From positions 4,278,001-4,342,000 of the forward strand of contig NZ_CP114040.1 of NCBI RefSeq assembly GCF_026965555.1: a stretch of 64,000 nt of DNA, written 5' to 3'. Both the position numbers and the translations under genes were made by a program. The stretch's first letter is position 1; every line of letters begins with the position of its first letter. Origin of the DNA: Nannocystis punicea (GTDB lineage: Bacteria; Myxococcota_A; Polyangia; Nannocystales; Nannocystaceae). Under the pieces are notes generated by a model. The model searched no databases. It saw only the letters and a list, made by a program, of their open reading frames with translations, and was not told where the DNA came from. Of this stretch, positions 21,248-32,289 are shown piece by piece.

Positions 21248-22621
21248 ATGAAGACGGAGGCCACCGAGGCCACGGAGGCCGCGGCCGGCGAGCGCGTCGA
21301 GGTCCGCGGGATCGCCCACGGCGGCGAGGGGGTCGGCCGGGCCGTCGGCGACGGCGCCGACACGCGCACCTGGCTGGTCGAAGGGGCATTGCCCGGAGAA
21401 CAGGTCCTTGCGGCCAGATCGGAGGAGCGCCGGCGGATGATCCGCGGGCGGACCTTGCAGGTGCTGGCGCCGAGCCCCGATCGCGTGGCGCCGCCGTGCC
21501 CGGTCGAGGGCGTGTGCGGCGGCTGCGGCCTGCAGCACGCGCGGGCGCCCGCGCAGGCCGAGCTGAAGCGCCAGATCGCCGAGGGGGCGCTGCGCCGGCT
21601 CGGGATCGCCGTGCCGCACGCGCTGTCCAGCCCGCGCGCGCTCGGCTACCGCCGGCGGGCCCGGCTGCACGTCGAGCGGGCGGGCGACGAGCTGCGGCTC
21701 GGGCTGCACCGCCGGCACTCGCACGAGGTGCTGGCGCTGTCGAGCTGCCCGGTGTTCGACGCGCCGCTGAACCACGCGCTGGCGCGGCTGTCCGCGCTGG
21801 CCGGCGGCGACGGGGCGTTCGCGCAGGTGCTGCGGCAGCTGCGGCGCGGCGAGGTCCACCTGCTGTCCGACGGCGCCGCGGTGGTCGTGGGGATCCCCGG
21901 GCTCGCGCCGCGCGAGGGCGACACCGGCGAGGCCGGGCTGCGGGCGGCGCTGGGCGAGGCGCTCGACAACGTGGTCGTCGGGGTGGTCGCGCGCGGCGGT
22001 CGGCGCGAGCTGGTGGTCGGGCGCGGGCGCCTGGCGCTGGCCGATGCTGGCCCCGAGGACATGGCCATTCCGACAGGTCCTTTCGAGTTCGCGCAGGCCC
22101 AGGCGGCCCAGAACCGGGCTTTGGTCGAGCGGGTGGTCGCGCTGGCCGACGCGCGCGGCGGCCAGGTGCTCGAGCTGTTCGCCGGCGGCGGCAACTTCAC
22201 CCGCGCGCTGGCCCGCGAGGCCGCCGAGGTGGTCGCGGTCGAGGAGGACCGCGGCTCGGCGGCGGCGCTGCTGCGCCTGGCCAAAAAGACAGGTGCGAGC
22301 CGGCAGGCCCGCCTCGAGGTGCGTCGGCTCGACGCGACGCGGGCGCTGACCCGCTACGCCGCCGAGGGCCGCAGCTTCGACCGGGTGGTGCTCGACCCTC
22401 CGCGCTCCGGCCTCGGCCTGGACGGGGCGCGGGCGCTGGCGCGGGTCGCCAGCGGGCGCACCGTGTTCGTCGCCTGCGACCCGGCCACGCTGGCGCGCGA
22501 CCTCGAGCCGATGCTGGAGGCGGGCCACCGCGCCGTGTCGGCGCTGGCGATCGACATGATGCCGATGACGCCCGAGGTCGAGGTGATCGTCGCGCTGGAC
22601 GCCCCGAGGGACAGGTCATGA
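21248..22621 (+). CDS. TrmA/RlmD-type RNA (uracil-5-)-methyltransferase
   Basis: A 457-residue SAM-dependent enzyme that methylates uracil C5 in rRNA or tRNA. A TRAM-like beta barrel opens the protein (residues 14-78). An iron-sulfur site follows with CPVEGVCGGCGLQH and a later Cys in ALSSCPVFDAPLN, as in RumA/RlmD. The SAM fold has VLELFAGGGNFTRALA, the DPPRSGLG motif, and the nucleophilic Cys in FVACDPATLARDL. The C-terminus has MTPEVEVIVAL. A GTG three bases upstream (21245) is an alternative start. Whether it targets U1939/U747 of 23S rRNA or tRNA U54 is not decidable here. It carries two 14-bp hairpin pairs in coding sequence (near 21378 and 22058). Confidence 0.9.
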   Translation: MKTEATEATEAAAGERVEVRGIAHGGEGVGRAVGDGADTRTWLVEGALPGEQVLAARSEERRRMIRGRTLQVLAPSPDRVAPPCPVEGVCGGCGLQHARAPAQAELKRQIAEGALRRLGIAVPHALSSPRALGYRRRARLHVERAGDELRLGLHRRHSHEVLALSSCPVFDAPLNHALARLSALAGGDGAFAQVLRQLRRGEVHLLSDGAAVVVGIPGLAPREGDTGEAGLRAALGEALDNVVVGVVARGGRRELVVGRGRLALADAGPEDMAIPTGPFEFAQAQAAQNRALVERVVALADARGGQVLELFAGGGNFTRALAREAAEVVAVEEDRGSAAALLRLAKKTGASRQARLEVRRLDATRALTRYAAEGRSFDRVVLDPPRSGLGLDGARALARVASGRTVFVACDPATLARDLEPMLEAGHRAVSALAIDMMPMTPEVEVIVALDAPRDRS

Positions 22622-22676
22622 GCGAGCTGTCCGGCGGGACAGGTCGTGACGCCGCTGTCCGAAAGGCCGGGTCGGC

Positions 22677-23753
22677 GTGAGCGACGAGGTCCGCGCGCTC
22701 GAGCGGGCGATCGGCGCCGGCAAGCTCGACCCGGTGTACGTGCTCTACGGCGACGAGCCGGCGGCGATCCGGGCCGTGATCACGGCGCTGCGCAAGGTCG
22801 TGGTCCCGCCCGACGACGCGACCGCGCAGGCGATGGCGGCCTTCAACCACGAGCGCTTCGACGGCGTCGACCTCAGCGGGGCAGGGCCGGTGCTGTCGGC
22901 CTGCGCGCAGATCCCGATGATGAGCAAGTGGCGGCTCGTCGAGCTCGCCAACCCCGACGACCTCGGCAAGGGGCCCGAGGCCGAGAGCACCGCGGCGGCG
23001 GCGATGGACGCCCTCGCGACCTACATCAAGGCGCCCAGCCCGAGCACCGTCCTGGTGATCAGCGGCGGCGGCATCGACGGCCGCTCGAAGCTCGTCACCG
23101 CCTGCAAGACGAACGGCTGGGCTCACAAGTTCGAGGCCTACAAGCGCGACGACGACGCTGTCGGCTTCGTCATCGGCGAGGCGCAGGCCCAGGGCCGCAA
23201 GATCTCCCGCGACGCCGCGGCCGCTCTGGTCGCCTCCGTCGGCACCGGGCGCAGCGAACTGCTGGGCGCGCTGGACCAGGCGCTGCTGCACGCGGGCGAC
23301 GCCCCGGCCGGTCTGGCCGACGTCGAGGCGATCGTGGCCCACACCCGCGAGGCGCGGATCTTCGACCTCACCGACGCGGTGGGCCGCGGCGAGGCCGACA
23401 CCGCCCTCGCAGTGCTCGCGCGCATGTTCTCGGCCGGTGAGAAGGACGCCGGCGTGTCGATGCAGGTGCTGGCGATGCTCACCCGCCAGATCCGCCTGAT
23501 CTTCACCGCCAAGGCCAACCCGGGCCGCGTCGCCGACGCGACCAAGTTGCCGCCGTTCCTGGTGCGCGGGCTCGAGGCCCAGGCGCGTGGGTTCAGCGAG
23601 CCGCGCCTGCGCTCGGCCTACGCCGCGCTGGTCCGCCTCGACCAGGACCTCAAGGGCGGTTCGCATGTGGCCTATGCGTCGCCCTACCTGGCGCTGCAGC
23701 GGTGGATCCTCGACACCTGCCGGGCGCTGCCGGGCGTCGACGCGCGCACCTGA
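22677..23753 (+). CDS. holA: DNA polymerase III subunit delta
   Basis: A 358-residue HolA-type clamp-loader subunit. The GTG at 22677 gives MSDEVRALERAIGAGKLDPVYVLYGDEPAAIRAVITALR, the typical opening (short lead, then strand-loop YVLYGDE). Domain I runs to about residue 150 with VLSACAQIPMMSKWRLVEL, domain II around ISRDAAAALVASVGTGRSELLGALDQALLH, and the C-terminal helical domain with MQVLAMLTRQIRLIFTAKA and LRSAYAALVRLDQDLKGG. It loads the beta clamp together with gamma/tau and delta prime. Its start lies 56 bases after the RNA methyltransferase in a stretch of hairpin repeats, so co-transcription is possible. Confidence 0.9.
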   Translation: MSDEVRALERAIGAGKLDPVYVLYGDEPAAIRAVITALRKVVVPPDDATAQAMAAFNHERFDGVDLSGAGPVLSACAQIPMMSKWRLVELANPDDLGKGPEAESTAAAAMDALATYIKAPSPSTVLVISGGGIDGRSKLVTACKTNGWAHKFEAYKRDDDAVGFVIGEAQAQGRKISRDAAAALVASVGTGRSELLGALDQALLHAGDAPAGLADVEAIVAHTREARIFDLTDAVGRGEADTALAVLARMFSAGEKDAGVSMQVLAMLTRQIRLIFTAKANPGRVADATKLPPFLVRGLEAQARGFSEPRLRSAYAALVRLDQDLKGGSHVAYASPYLALQRWILDTCRALPGVDART

Positions 23754-23903
23754 GCCTGGCGGCGTCGACGAGCTGTGATTCGGCGAGAACGCCGTGCAGT
23801 CACGGCCGAGCTCGCCGCAAGACCTGTCCTCGAGGACAGGACATCTGCGGCACGCGAGTGCCGCGGCGGACGTGATACGGTCGCGCCGACAGGAGTGCTG
23901 GGC

Positions 23904-24521
23904 ATGCGCGTAATTTCGTTCGTCGCCGCGATCGCGGTGGTTTCGTTGTTCGGCTGCGACTCGAAGCCGGCGGCCGAGGGCGAGCAGAAGGCCGCGGCGG
24001 CCGCGACGCCGGCGGTGGCCGCTGCCGACGTGTCCGTCAAGCCAGGCGAGGTCGACGTCAAGGCCGGGCCGGTGGCCGTCGAGGTCAAGCCCGGCGAGGT
24101 CAAGGTCAGCGGCACCGAGGTCGGCGACGTCAAGGTGACGGCCGCGGGGGTGAAGGCGGGCGACGTCGAGGTCAACGCCGACGGGACGATCAAGCTGCCC
24201 GGCGGCGCGGTGATCGTCGCCCCGACCGACCTCGACAACGACGAGCCGGCGGCCGCCGGCGGCAAGGACTGCGACGACGGCGGCTGCCGCCAGACCTGCG
24301 GCAGCGGCACCTGCGAGTACACGTGCGGCGGCGGGGGGTGCACCCAGGCCTGCGAGGCGGGCGCGACCTGCAAGTTCACCTGCAGCGGCGGCAACTGCAC
24401 GCAGAACTGCAAGGCCGGCTCCGACTGCGACCTGACCTGCTCGGGGGGCACCTGCGCCCGCGGCTGCGAGGGCGACGCGAAGTGCAAGAAGAGCTGCTCG
24501 GGCGGCAGCTGCAGCGGCTGA
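23904..24521 (+). CDS. Cys-rich repeat lipoprotein
   Basis: A 205-residue secreted protein with a good AGGAG ribosome site. The leader MRVISFVAAIAVVSLFGC ends in a lipobox. Residues 40-110 are a Val/Lys/Glu-rich repeat region (VKPGEVDVKAGPVAVEVKPGEVKV). The C-terminal 85 residues hold a run of short Cys repeats of the form CxxxCxxGxC (for example TCGSGTCEYTCGGGGCTQAC, then CKFTCSGGNCTQNCK), about 22 Cys in all. Many disulfides in an exported protein are expected; metal binding is the alternative. The family is not recognised, though similar Cys-repeat lipoproteins are common in myxobacteria. Confidence 0.75.
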   Translation: MRVISFVAAIAVVSLFGCDSKPAAEGEQKAAAAATPAVAAADVSVKPGEVDVKAGPVAVEVKPGEVKVSGTEVGDVKVTAAGVKAGDVEVNADGTIKLPGGAVIVAPTDLDNDEPAAAGGKDCDDGGCRQTCGSGTCEYTCGGGGCTQACEAGATCKFTCSGGNCTQNCKAGSDCDLTCSGGTCARGCEGDAKCKKSCSGGSCSG

Positions 24522-24663
24522 GCGTAGGGCGCCCGAAGAGCTGCTCGCGGCAGCAGACTGTTCGACCCAGGGCGCGTCCCGGAGAGATGCGCGGGTGGGC
24601 CGCGCGGCGGCTGACGCTACTTCGCTCGGGCGGCGGCCGTGGTGGTGTGCGCGGCTGCTGCCA

Positions 24664-24747
24664 GCCTGTCCCTCAGAACAGGCTCTGTCGCACATGCGCG
24701 AACGGGCAGGTCCCGAGGGACCTGCCCGAGGGGACAGGCGGGCTCAG
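24664..24747. repeat. Six-unit 14-bp palindrome array between convergent genes
   Basis: Units start at 24664, 24678, 24692, 24706, 24720 and 24734, and the last overlaps the stop codon of the leftward lipoprotein gene. The middle pair GGCAGGTCCC / GGGACCTGCC is a perfect palindrome. The position suggests a two-way transcription terminator, although no T-run follows. Confidence 0.85.
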
Positions 24748-25253
24748 ATGCCCTTGGTGATCAGCCAGGAGTCGCCCTCGCGGATCAGCTCGAACTTGGC
24801 GTAGTCCTGCTTCGGGACCACGCGCGGCGGGAAGCGGGGCATGCCGTCGTCGCCGAGGATCGGCTTCAGGCGGAAGGTCGCGTCGATCCACACGTTGACG
24901 GTGGCGCGGTCGCGGCGCAGGTAGACCTCGAGGTACTCGATGGTGAAGCGGACCGACTCGAGCTGGGCGATCCGGCGGCGGAGGATCGGGCCGAGCTCCT
25001 CGTAGACGATGTCGTCGCTGGGGTCGTCGGTGCCGGACTCGTCGTAGTAGGTCGGGTGCGCGGTGGCGAGGATGCCGGCCGGGTCCTGACGGACGAAGCT
25101 GGTCCGGAAGCGTTCGATGACCTGCAGGATCTCGCGGTTGTCGGGGGTATCCGGGATCTCGGTCCCGGGGATGATCGAAGTGTTCTTGCAGCCGGCGACG
25201 GCGGGCGCGGCGAGCACCACAGCGAGAGCGAGGGCGAGGGAACGTCCGGGCAT
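24744..25253 (-). CDS. Lipoprotein with NTF2/SnoaL-like fold
   Basis: A 169-residue protein whose ATG at 25251-25253 opens a signal peptide ending in a lipobox (LAAPAVAGCKNTS). The rest has the helix-then-sheet pattern of small NTF2-like proteins: ILQVIERFRTSFVRQDPAGILATAHPTYYDES, then RFTIEYLEVYLRRDRATVNVWIDATFRLKP and a final WLITKGI strand. NTF2-like lipoproteins often bind small ligands or act as assembly factors, but no active site is evident. The assignment to the fold is by pattern only. It converges with the Cys-rich lipoprotein gene. Confidence 0.65.
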   Translation of the reverse strand: MPGRSLALALAVVLAAPAVAGCKNTSIIPGTEIPDTPDNREILQVIERFRTSFVRQDPAGILATAHPTYYDESGTDDPSDDIVYEELGPILRRRIAQLESVRFTIEYLEVYLRRDRATVNVWIDATFRLKPILGDDGMPRFPPRVVPKQDYAKFELIREGDSWLITKGI

Positions 25254-25502
25254 GGGTCGAGCGAGGTCGCATTGTGCAAGCACGCGGCCACGGGCGCCAG
25301 TTCTGAAAGTCGCTTCTTCGAACAAGGACTTAGCGCACGCGTAGGGTGCGCGGCCGGGGGGCCTGGAGTGCCAATTTGGCACAAGGCGCGAGAGCGCCGT
25401 GCCAGCGCGTCGCGTCGGCGTGACGGCTCGTCCGCGGCGGGTGCCAGCGGGTCGCACGAGGCGGCCAGGTCGCTCGCGTGAGCGCGCGGCTATCATCGCG
25501 GG

Positions 25503-25823
25503 GTGACGGACGCCCGCTTCCACCCCCGCCTGCGGATCCACGCCCACGCCGACGTCATCGGCACCGAGGTCGTGCTGGCCCGCCCCCTCGACGACCTCAG
25601 CCTCGGCGGCTGCAAGTTCGTCGGCCCGGCGTGGGAAGAGGCGGGGCAGCAGGTCGCCCTGGTGCTGAGCTTCCCGACCCTCTCGGCCAGCTTGCCGCTC
25701 TCCGGCATGGTCGTGCGCGGCGGCGACGACGACATGGCGGTCCGCTTCGTCCACATCACCGACGAGCAGAAGGGCGCGCTGCGCAAGCACATCCTCGACA
25801 GCCACGAGGCCGCCGGCGCCTGA
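25503..25823 (+). CDS. PilZ-domain protein
   Basis: A 106-residue single-domain protein. The GTG start gives MTDARFHPRLRIHAHADVIG, with RLRI in place of the usual RxxxR opening. The second signature, DDLSLGGCKFVGP, matches the [D/N]xSxxG part of PilZ. The remainder is a small beta barrel (LVLSFPTLSASLPLSGMVVRGGDDDMAVRFVHITDEQKGALRKHI). PilZ proteins bind cyclic di-GMP or act as adaptors; the weak RxxxR leaves c-di-GMP binding uncertain. It is followed 30 bases later by a sigma factor gene, probably in one transcript. Confidence 0.8.
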   Translation: MTDARFHPRLRIHAHADVIGTEVVLARPLDDLSLGGCKFVGPAWEEAGQQVALVLSFPTLSASLPLSGMVVRGGDDDMAVRFVHITDEQKGALRKHILDSHEAAGA

Positions 25824-25852
25824 GCCGGCCGCTGTCCGCGAAGACATGTCCC

Positions 25853-26581
25853 ATGAATCAGCCTCACGACGAGGTCTTGCACGTCACGGACGACGGCGAG
25901 CCGGCCGCCTGCGAACCCCCGCGGGGGCCCGGCCTCAGCCCCGAGCAGCGCGCGCGGGTCGAGGCGTTCGCGCCGCGGGTGCCCGGCATCGCGCGCAGCC
26001 TGCGGCGGGTCGTCGGGATCGCGCCCGACGAGTGCGAGAGCGCCGGCTACGAGGCGCTGGCGCGCGCGGCCCTGCGCTACGACCCGGCCTCGGGGGTGCC
26101 GTTCGCCGCGTTCGCGTTCTACCGGGTCCGCGGGGCGATGATCGACGCCGCCCGCAACGCCTTCCCCGACCACAAGCGGGCGCGACGGATCCTCAACACG
26201 CTCGAGGTGACGCAGGAGCTGGCGGAGATCCGCCTGCGCCCCGGCGACGACCCGCGGCGGATCGGGGAGCGCTTCGGCGACGCCGCCGAGCTGGTCCGCG
26301 AGGTCACCGCGGCGGCCGTGCTGTCGCGCCTGTTCGCCGGCGACGACGACGACGCGTTCGGCCCCGAGGTCCGGCTGTCGCTGCGCGCGCTGGTCGAGCG
26401 CTGCGACGCCGACGAGCAGGCGCTGATCGACGCGGTCTACGTGCGCGGGCTGACGCTCACCGAGGTCGCGGCCGAGCTCGCCACCAGCGTCAGCACGATC
26501 TCCCGCCGCCACCAGCGGCTGCTGCGGCGCCTGGCCGAGCTGCTGGCCGCGGAGGCGCGGCCCGCGGAGGCAGGGCCGTGA
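25853..26581 (+). CDS. Sigma-70 family factor, FliA/WhiG-like
   Basis: A 242-residue sigma factor. Region 2 is seen in DECESAGYEALARAALRYDPASGVPFAAFAFYRVRGAMIDAARN, which matches the FliA/SigF pattern (YDP..G..F..FA..RIRGAM.D). Region 4 has LRALVERCDADEQALIDAVYVRGLTLTEVAAELATSVSTISRRHQRLLRRLAE, a helix-turn-helix. Region 3 is short and divergent. The ATG at 25853 follows directly on a CATGTCC hairpin unit. Group 3 or related alternative sigma factors direct motility, stress or development genes; the target cannot be told. The upstream neighbour is a PilZ protein, which would fit a motility or surface role (inference). Confidence 0.85.
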   Translation: MNQPHDEVLHVTDDGEPAACEPPRGPGLSPEQRARVEAFAPRVPGIARSLRRVVGIAPDECESAGYEALARAALRYDPASGVPFAAFAFYRVRGAMIDAARNAFPDHKRARRILNTLEVTQELAEIRLRPGDDPRRIGERFGDAAELVREVTAAAVLSRLFAGDDDDAFGPEVRLSLRALVERCDADEQALIDAVYVRGLTLTEVAAELATSVSTISRRHQRLLRRLAELLAAEARPAEAGP

Positions 26582-27047
26582 GCGGCCCTCGCCTCCAGAG
26601 GTGCGAGGGCGACGAGCGGCCGGAGCTTCGTCGCGAGCGCGGCCAGGCTCGCCGCCAAGGGACGCCCGAGCTGCCGCCCGCACGAGTCGATGTTGCGGCG
26701 GCGGGCCGCGCAGGTCGCGAGCTGCCGCCCGCACGAGTCGATGTTACGGCGGCTGGCCGCGCAGGCGCGGCCTTCAAAAGAAGGCACGTGAGCGGCCGTG
26801 ACGAACGGATGTTCGGCGCGGCCTGCCCGCGCGGTCCGAACTTCCTCGCCGGCGCGGTCGACCTCGCCGCGAGCGTCGACGCCCGCGAAGCGCTGCGACG
26901 ACCCACAGCGCTGCAGAGCGCGGAGGCCGGTCCGTGAGCGGCGGCGATCCGGCCGGGCAGGCTCAGGCCGACGTGGCGGATAGATTTTCACCTGGCCCTG
27001 TGGACCGGCGCGAAAGAACAGGTCTTTGGAGACATGTTGCCTGGGGC
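26582..27047. other. Intergenic stretch with 51-bp repeat, no gene seen
   Basis: Between the sigma factor and the next lipoprotein. A 51-bp direct repeat occupies 26668-26769, and hairpin units start at 27018 and 27032. The string CGTGAGCGGC recurs three times (about 26578, 26787 and 26935). Open frames through here have no family features. Confidence 0.5.
26668..26769. repeat. 51-bp tandem repeat (2 copies)
   Basis: Two adjacent copies start at 26668 and 26719 with GAGCTGCCGCCCGCACGAGT and differ at only a few bases. The period of 51 bases is a multiple of three. Confidence 0.85.
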
Positions 27048-27533
27048 ATGCTCTTCGGGGCAGCTTTGAGCGGGTGCGCCGGTGAGCCGCGGGCGCCCGA
27101 GGTCCGCGGGGTCCGCGGCAAGCGCGAGCTGTTCGGCGATCCGGCGCTGGTGCCCACGCGCGCGGGCGAGCGCGCGCGGGAGGAGCTGGCGCTGGCGGAC
27201 GCGGTGGTCGCGGCCCTGCGGGCGCTCGGAGGCGAGGCGCTGGCGGTCGAGGTGCGACTGCCGCGAGCCGGCGATCCGGGGGCGGTGGTGGTGACGGGGC
27301 AGGGGCCTCCGGGCTGGGACGAGGCCGCGACGGCGTCGCTGGTGAGCGAGCTCTGCGGGCCGTGGAGCGCGGGGGTGGTGCGCGTGGCCTGGCGCGGCGC
27401 GGCCCCGAGCCGGCCCGCGCGGGGCGCAGGCGATCTGCCGCTGGTCCTCGCGCTGGTCGGCCTGGGCGCGGCCGGCGGCGTGACGGTCGACCGACTTCTG
27501 CGCCGGCGCGCTCGCTCGCCGCTGCGAGGCTGA
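27048..27533 (+). CDS. Putative lipoprotein with C-terminal membrane segment
   Basis: From the ATG at 27048 the protein has 161 residues and begins MLFGAALSGCAGEP, a short but plausible lipobox. A GTG at 26934 would add 38 residues that are not leader-like. The middle part (residues 40-110) alternates helix and strand (EELALADAVVAALRALGGEALAVEVRLPR, then GPPGWDEAATASLVSELC). A hydrophobic C-terminal segment, DLPLVLALVGLGAAGGVTVDRLLRRR, looks like a membrane anchor. No family is recognised. The ATG itself is part of a 14-bp hairpin unit (27046-27059). It precedes the Hsp70 gene by 25 bases and may belong to the same operon. Confidence 0.55.
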   Translation: MLFGAALSGCAGEPRAPEVRGVRGKRELFGDPALVPTRAGERAREELALADAVVAALRALGGEALAVEVRLPRAGDPGAVVVTGQGPPGWDEAATASLVSELCGPWSAGVVRVAWRGAAPSRPARGAGDLPLVLALVGLGAAGGVTVDRLLRRRARSPLRG

Positions 27534-27558
27534 GGGCGCCCGGGTACACTTGCCCGCG

Positions 27559-30018
<2,460 letters not shown>

Positions 30019-30061
30019 GCGGACCTTTCGTCCATGTCCCCAGGGACCTGTCGGGAATAAC

Positions 30062-30430
30062 ATGTCGCAAAAGCCAGACGACTTCGAAGCCTTGGCCGAC
30101 AACCCGTTCTACGTGCTCGGCCTGCGGCCGGACTGCAGCCGGATCGACATCGAGCGCGAGGGCCAGAAGCTGCTCGGGATGCTCGGGCTCAAGCTGAAGT
30201 CGGCCGCGACGTACATGAGCCCGCTCGGGCCGCGCCCGCGCACCGAGGACAAGGTCCGGGCGGCCATGGCCGCCCTGCGCGACCACGAGAAGCGGCTGGC
30301 GCACGAGTTCTGGGCCAGCCTGCCGCCGCCCGCGGCGCCGCCGAAGCCGCCGCCGATCCCCGAGACGAAGGGCCCCGGTCCGGCCCCGTTCGCCGGCGCG
30401 TTCGCGGCGCTCGGGTGGAGGCGGTCATGA
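30062..30430 (+). CDS. J-domain-like protein lacking HPD
   Basis: A 122-residue protein. The start of the J-domain pattern is visible in DNPFYVLGLRPDCSRIDIEREGQKLLGML, and its last helices in EDKVRAAMAALRDHEKRLAHEFWAS. The HPD tripeptide that stimulates Hsp70 ATPase is absent between them. The C-terminal 35 residues are Pro-rich. Position right after an Hsp70 gene supports a co-chaperone or adaptor role, but without HPD it should not work as a classical DnaJ. Its stop overlaps the ATG of the next gene (ATGA), so the pair is translationally coupled. Confidence 0.65.
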   Translation: MSQKPDDFEALADNPFYVLGLRPDCSRIDIEREGQKLLGMLGLKLKSAATYMSPLGPRPRTEDKVRAAMAALRDHEKRLAHEFWASLPPPAAPPKPPPIPETKGPGPAPFAGAFAALGWRRS

Positions 30431-32151
30431 GTCGGGCCGGGAGGGAGCGGACGCCGAGGTGCGAGGCCGCGAGCGCGAGCCCGCGGCGCTCGCTCGACGG
30501 GGCCGCGGAGCATGGATGTGCGAATGGACATGTCCGTCCGGACATGGCTTTCAGCGCATGCTCTGACGGGCATGCCCGTTCGCACATGCGCGGGAGGGCA
30601 GCTGCCGCCGCTCGCGGCCGCGGCTCCGCGTCGCGGAGGCGCCCGCGTCGTCCCGGGCCGTGGCCGGCGTTCGTGCTGCTCGCGCTGTGGATCGTGCTCG
30701 GCGGGCCCGACTTCGTCGCCCAGGCCTACGCGATCGGCAGCGTGCTCGGCGTCCTGATCCTTCTCATCGCGCTCGGCGGGTGGATGCTGGCGCTGCTCGA
30801 CCTGGTCGGCGGGGTCGTCTGGCCGGCCCTGCGGCGCACGGTGGTCGCGGCGGGGCTGGTGCGACCGAGCTACTGGCTGGCGCTGCTGGCCCGCGCGAGC
30901 TGGGAGCGCGAGCCCGGGGGCGCCCAGGTCGTCGCCGCCGCGCTGGCGCTGCTGCACCGCCCGCACGACGCGGCGCTGGCGACCTGGCTCGAAGGCAAGA
31001 TCCAGGCGCGGGCCAGGAGCGGGGTCGGCGGGGTGGTCGCGACCGGCCTGCTCGCGGCCAGCCGCGGCGACCGGGACGGCGCGCGCGACATCCTCGTCGG
31101 CGTCGACGGCTTCGACCCCGACTTCGCGCCCCGGGCCGCGCGACGGGCCGCCAACGACTGGCTGGTGGCCGACGCGGCGGCGCGCGGCGACTGGATCACC
31201 GTGATGCGCCGCGGCGTGCAGCCGGGGCAGGCGACCGCGTACACCCGCTTCCTCGCGCGCGCTGCGGCGCGGATCCGCGGCGAGGCGCTGGCCGGCGAGC
31301 CGAACCCGACCGACTTCGGCCTGTGGGTCTCCTGGCTCTCGGCACCTGGCCGAAAGGCCATGCGACCCTTGCTCGACCAGGCCCGGGCGGCGCCGCGGGT
31401 GCTGCACCAGCGCAAGCCGCCGCCGCCCGCGTCGCCGCCCGCGACGGCGCCGCTGATCGATCCCGCGACCCACGCCGACGATCCGGTGGCCCACGCGCAG
31501 GCGCTGCACGCGACCTGGCTGGCGCTGCGGCCGAAGACCGCCGGGCAGCCGGCGACGGAGCTCGAGCAGCGGCTGTCGGCCACGCGGATGCAGGAGCTCT
31601 GCCGCGCGTGGGAGGCCGCGTGGGCGCCCGCGGAGCGACGCATGCGTCAGCGGGTCGCGGTGCTCACGGCCCAGATGCGCGCCGAGGAGGCGCTGGCGCC
31701 GATCCGCCGGGTCGTCGCGGGCGAGCTGGCCGCGCTGGCGCGGGCGGCCAAGCTGCCGCTCGACAGCTTCGAGGCCGAGGTGCCGACGGCGACGCTGGCG
31801 GCCGCCGAGCTGCGGGCAGAGCTGCTCGGCGGGGTCGAGGCCGGGTCGGAGGAGCTGCGCGCGCGCACTGCCGCCGACCGCCGCCTGCCGCCGGCCGAGG
31901 AGTCGCGGGCGTGGAACCAGTTCCGCCGCCGCTACGAAGAGGCGGTCCTGCTCGGCGGGATGGCGCTGCGCTACCTGATGTTCCCGCAGGTCCACCGCGA
32001 CGTGTGCGGCTACGCGGTGTGGCTGTGGAACGACCGCAAGGAGTACGGCCTGTCGGGCCCGATGTTCCAGTGGCTGCTGGCCGAGGCCGAGGCGGTCGGC
32101 GACGTCGAGGCGATCGAGCTCCAGCGCAAGAACGTCGGCGCGAAGAAGTGA
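30427..32151 (+). CDS. Membrane protein of the Hsp70 operon, unknown function
   Basis: A 574-residue protein starting at an ATG that overlaps the previous stop. The first 75 residues are Arg/Ala/Ser-rich and partly encoded by a 14-bp hairpin array. Two transmembrane segments follow (GPWPAFVLLALWIVLGGPDFVA and GSVLGVLILLIALGGWMLALLDLVGG). The remaining 450 residues are helical and repeat-like (LARASWEREPGGAQVVAAALALLHRPHDAALATWLEGKIQ, later WNQFRRRYEEAVLLGGMALRYLMFPQVH), suggestive of TPR/armadillo-type helices. No family is recognised. Overlap with the J-like gene and nearness to the Hsp70 point to a membrane-tethered chaperone unit (inference). Confidence 0.7.
   Translation: MSRAGRERTPRCEAASASPRRSLDGAAEHGCANGHVRPDMAFSACSDGHARSHMRGRAAAAARGRGSASRRRPRRPGPWPAFVLLALWIVLGGPDFVAQAYAIGSVLGVLILLIALGGWMLALLDLVGGVVWPALRRTVVAAGLVRPSYWLALLARASWEREPGGAQVVAAALALLHRPHDAALATWLEGKIQARARSGVGGVVATGLLAASRGDRDGARDILVGVDGFDPDFAPRAARRAANDWLVADAAARGDWITVMRRGVQPGQATAYTRFLARAAARIRGEALAGEPNPTDFGLWVSWLSAPGRKAMRPLLDQARAAPRVLHQRKPPPPASPPATAPLIDPATHADDPVAHAQALHATWLALRPKTAGQPATELEQRLSATRMQELCRAWEAAWAPAERRMRQRVAVLTAQMRAEEALAPIRRVVAGELAALARAAKLPLDSFEAEVPTATLAAAELRAELLGGVEAGSEELRARTAADRRLPPAEESRAWNQFRRRYEEAVLLGGMALRYLMFPQVHRDVCGYAVWLWNDRKEYGLSGPMFQWLLAEAEAVGDVEAIELQRKNVGAKK
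30514..30597. repeat. 14-bp palindrome array inside a coding region
   Basis: Cores start at 30514, 30528, 30542, 30556, 30570 and 30584 at exact 14-bp steps. The array encodes the Arg/His-rich N-terminal segment (about residues 30-57) of the membrane protein. Confidence 0.75.
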
Positions 32152-32289
32152 GGCGGCCGCGCTCGTGTCGCTCGCGGGCGCGTTCGTGCCTCGTCAGAGC
32201 ATGCGATCGTCAGCGGCGCGCGGAGGCGTCGAGGCTCGAAGGCTGGCGAACGCCCGACCGCTCGGCGCTTGATGGGGCAGCGGTTGCAC

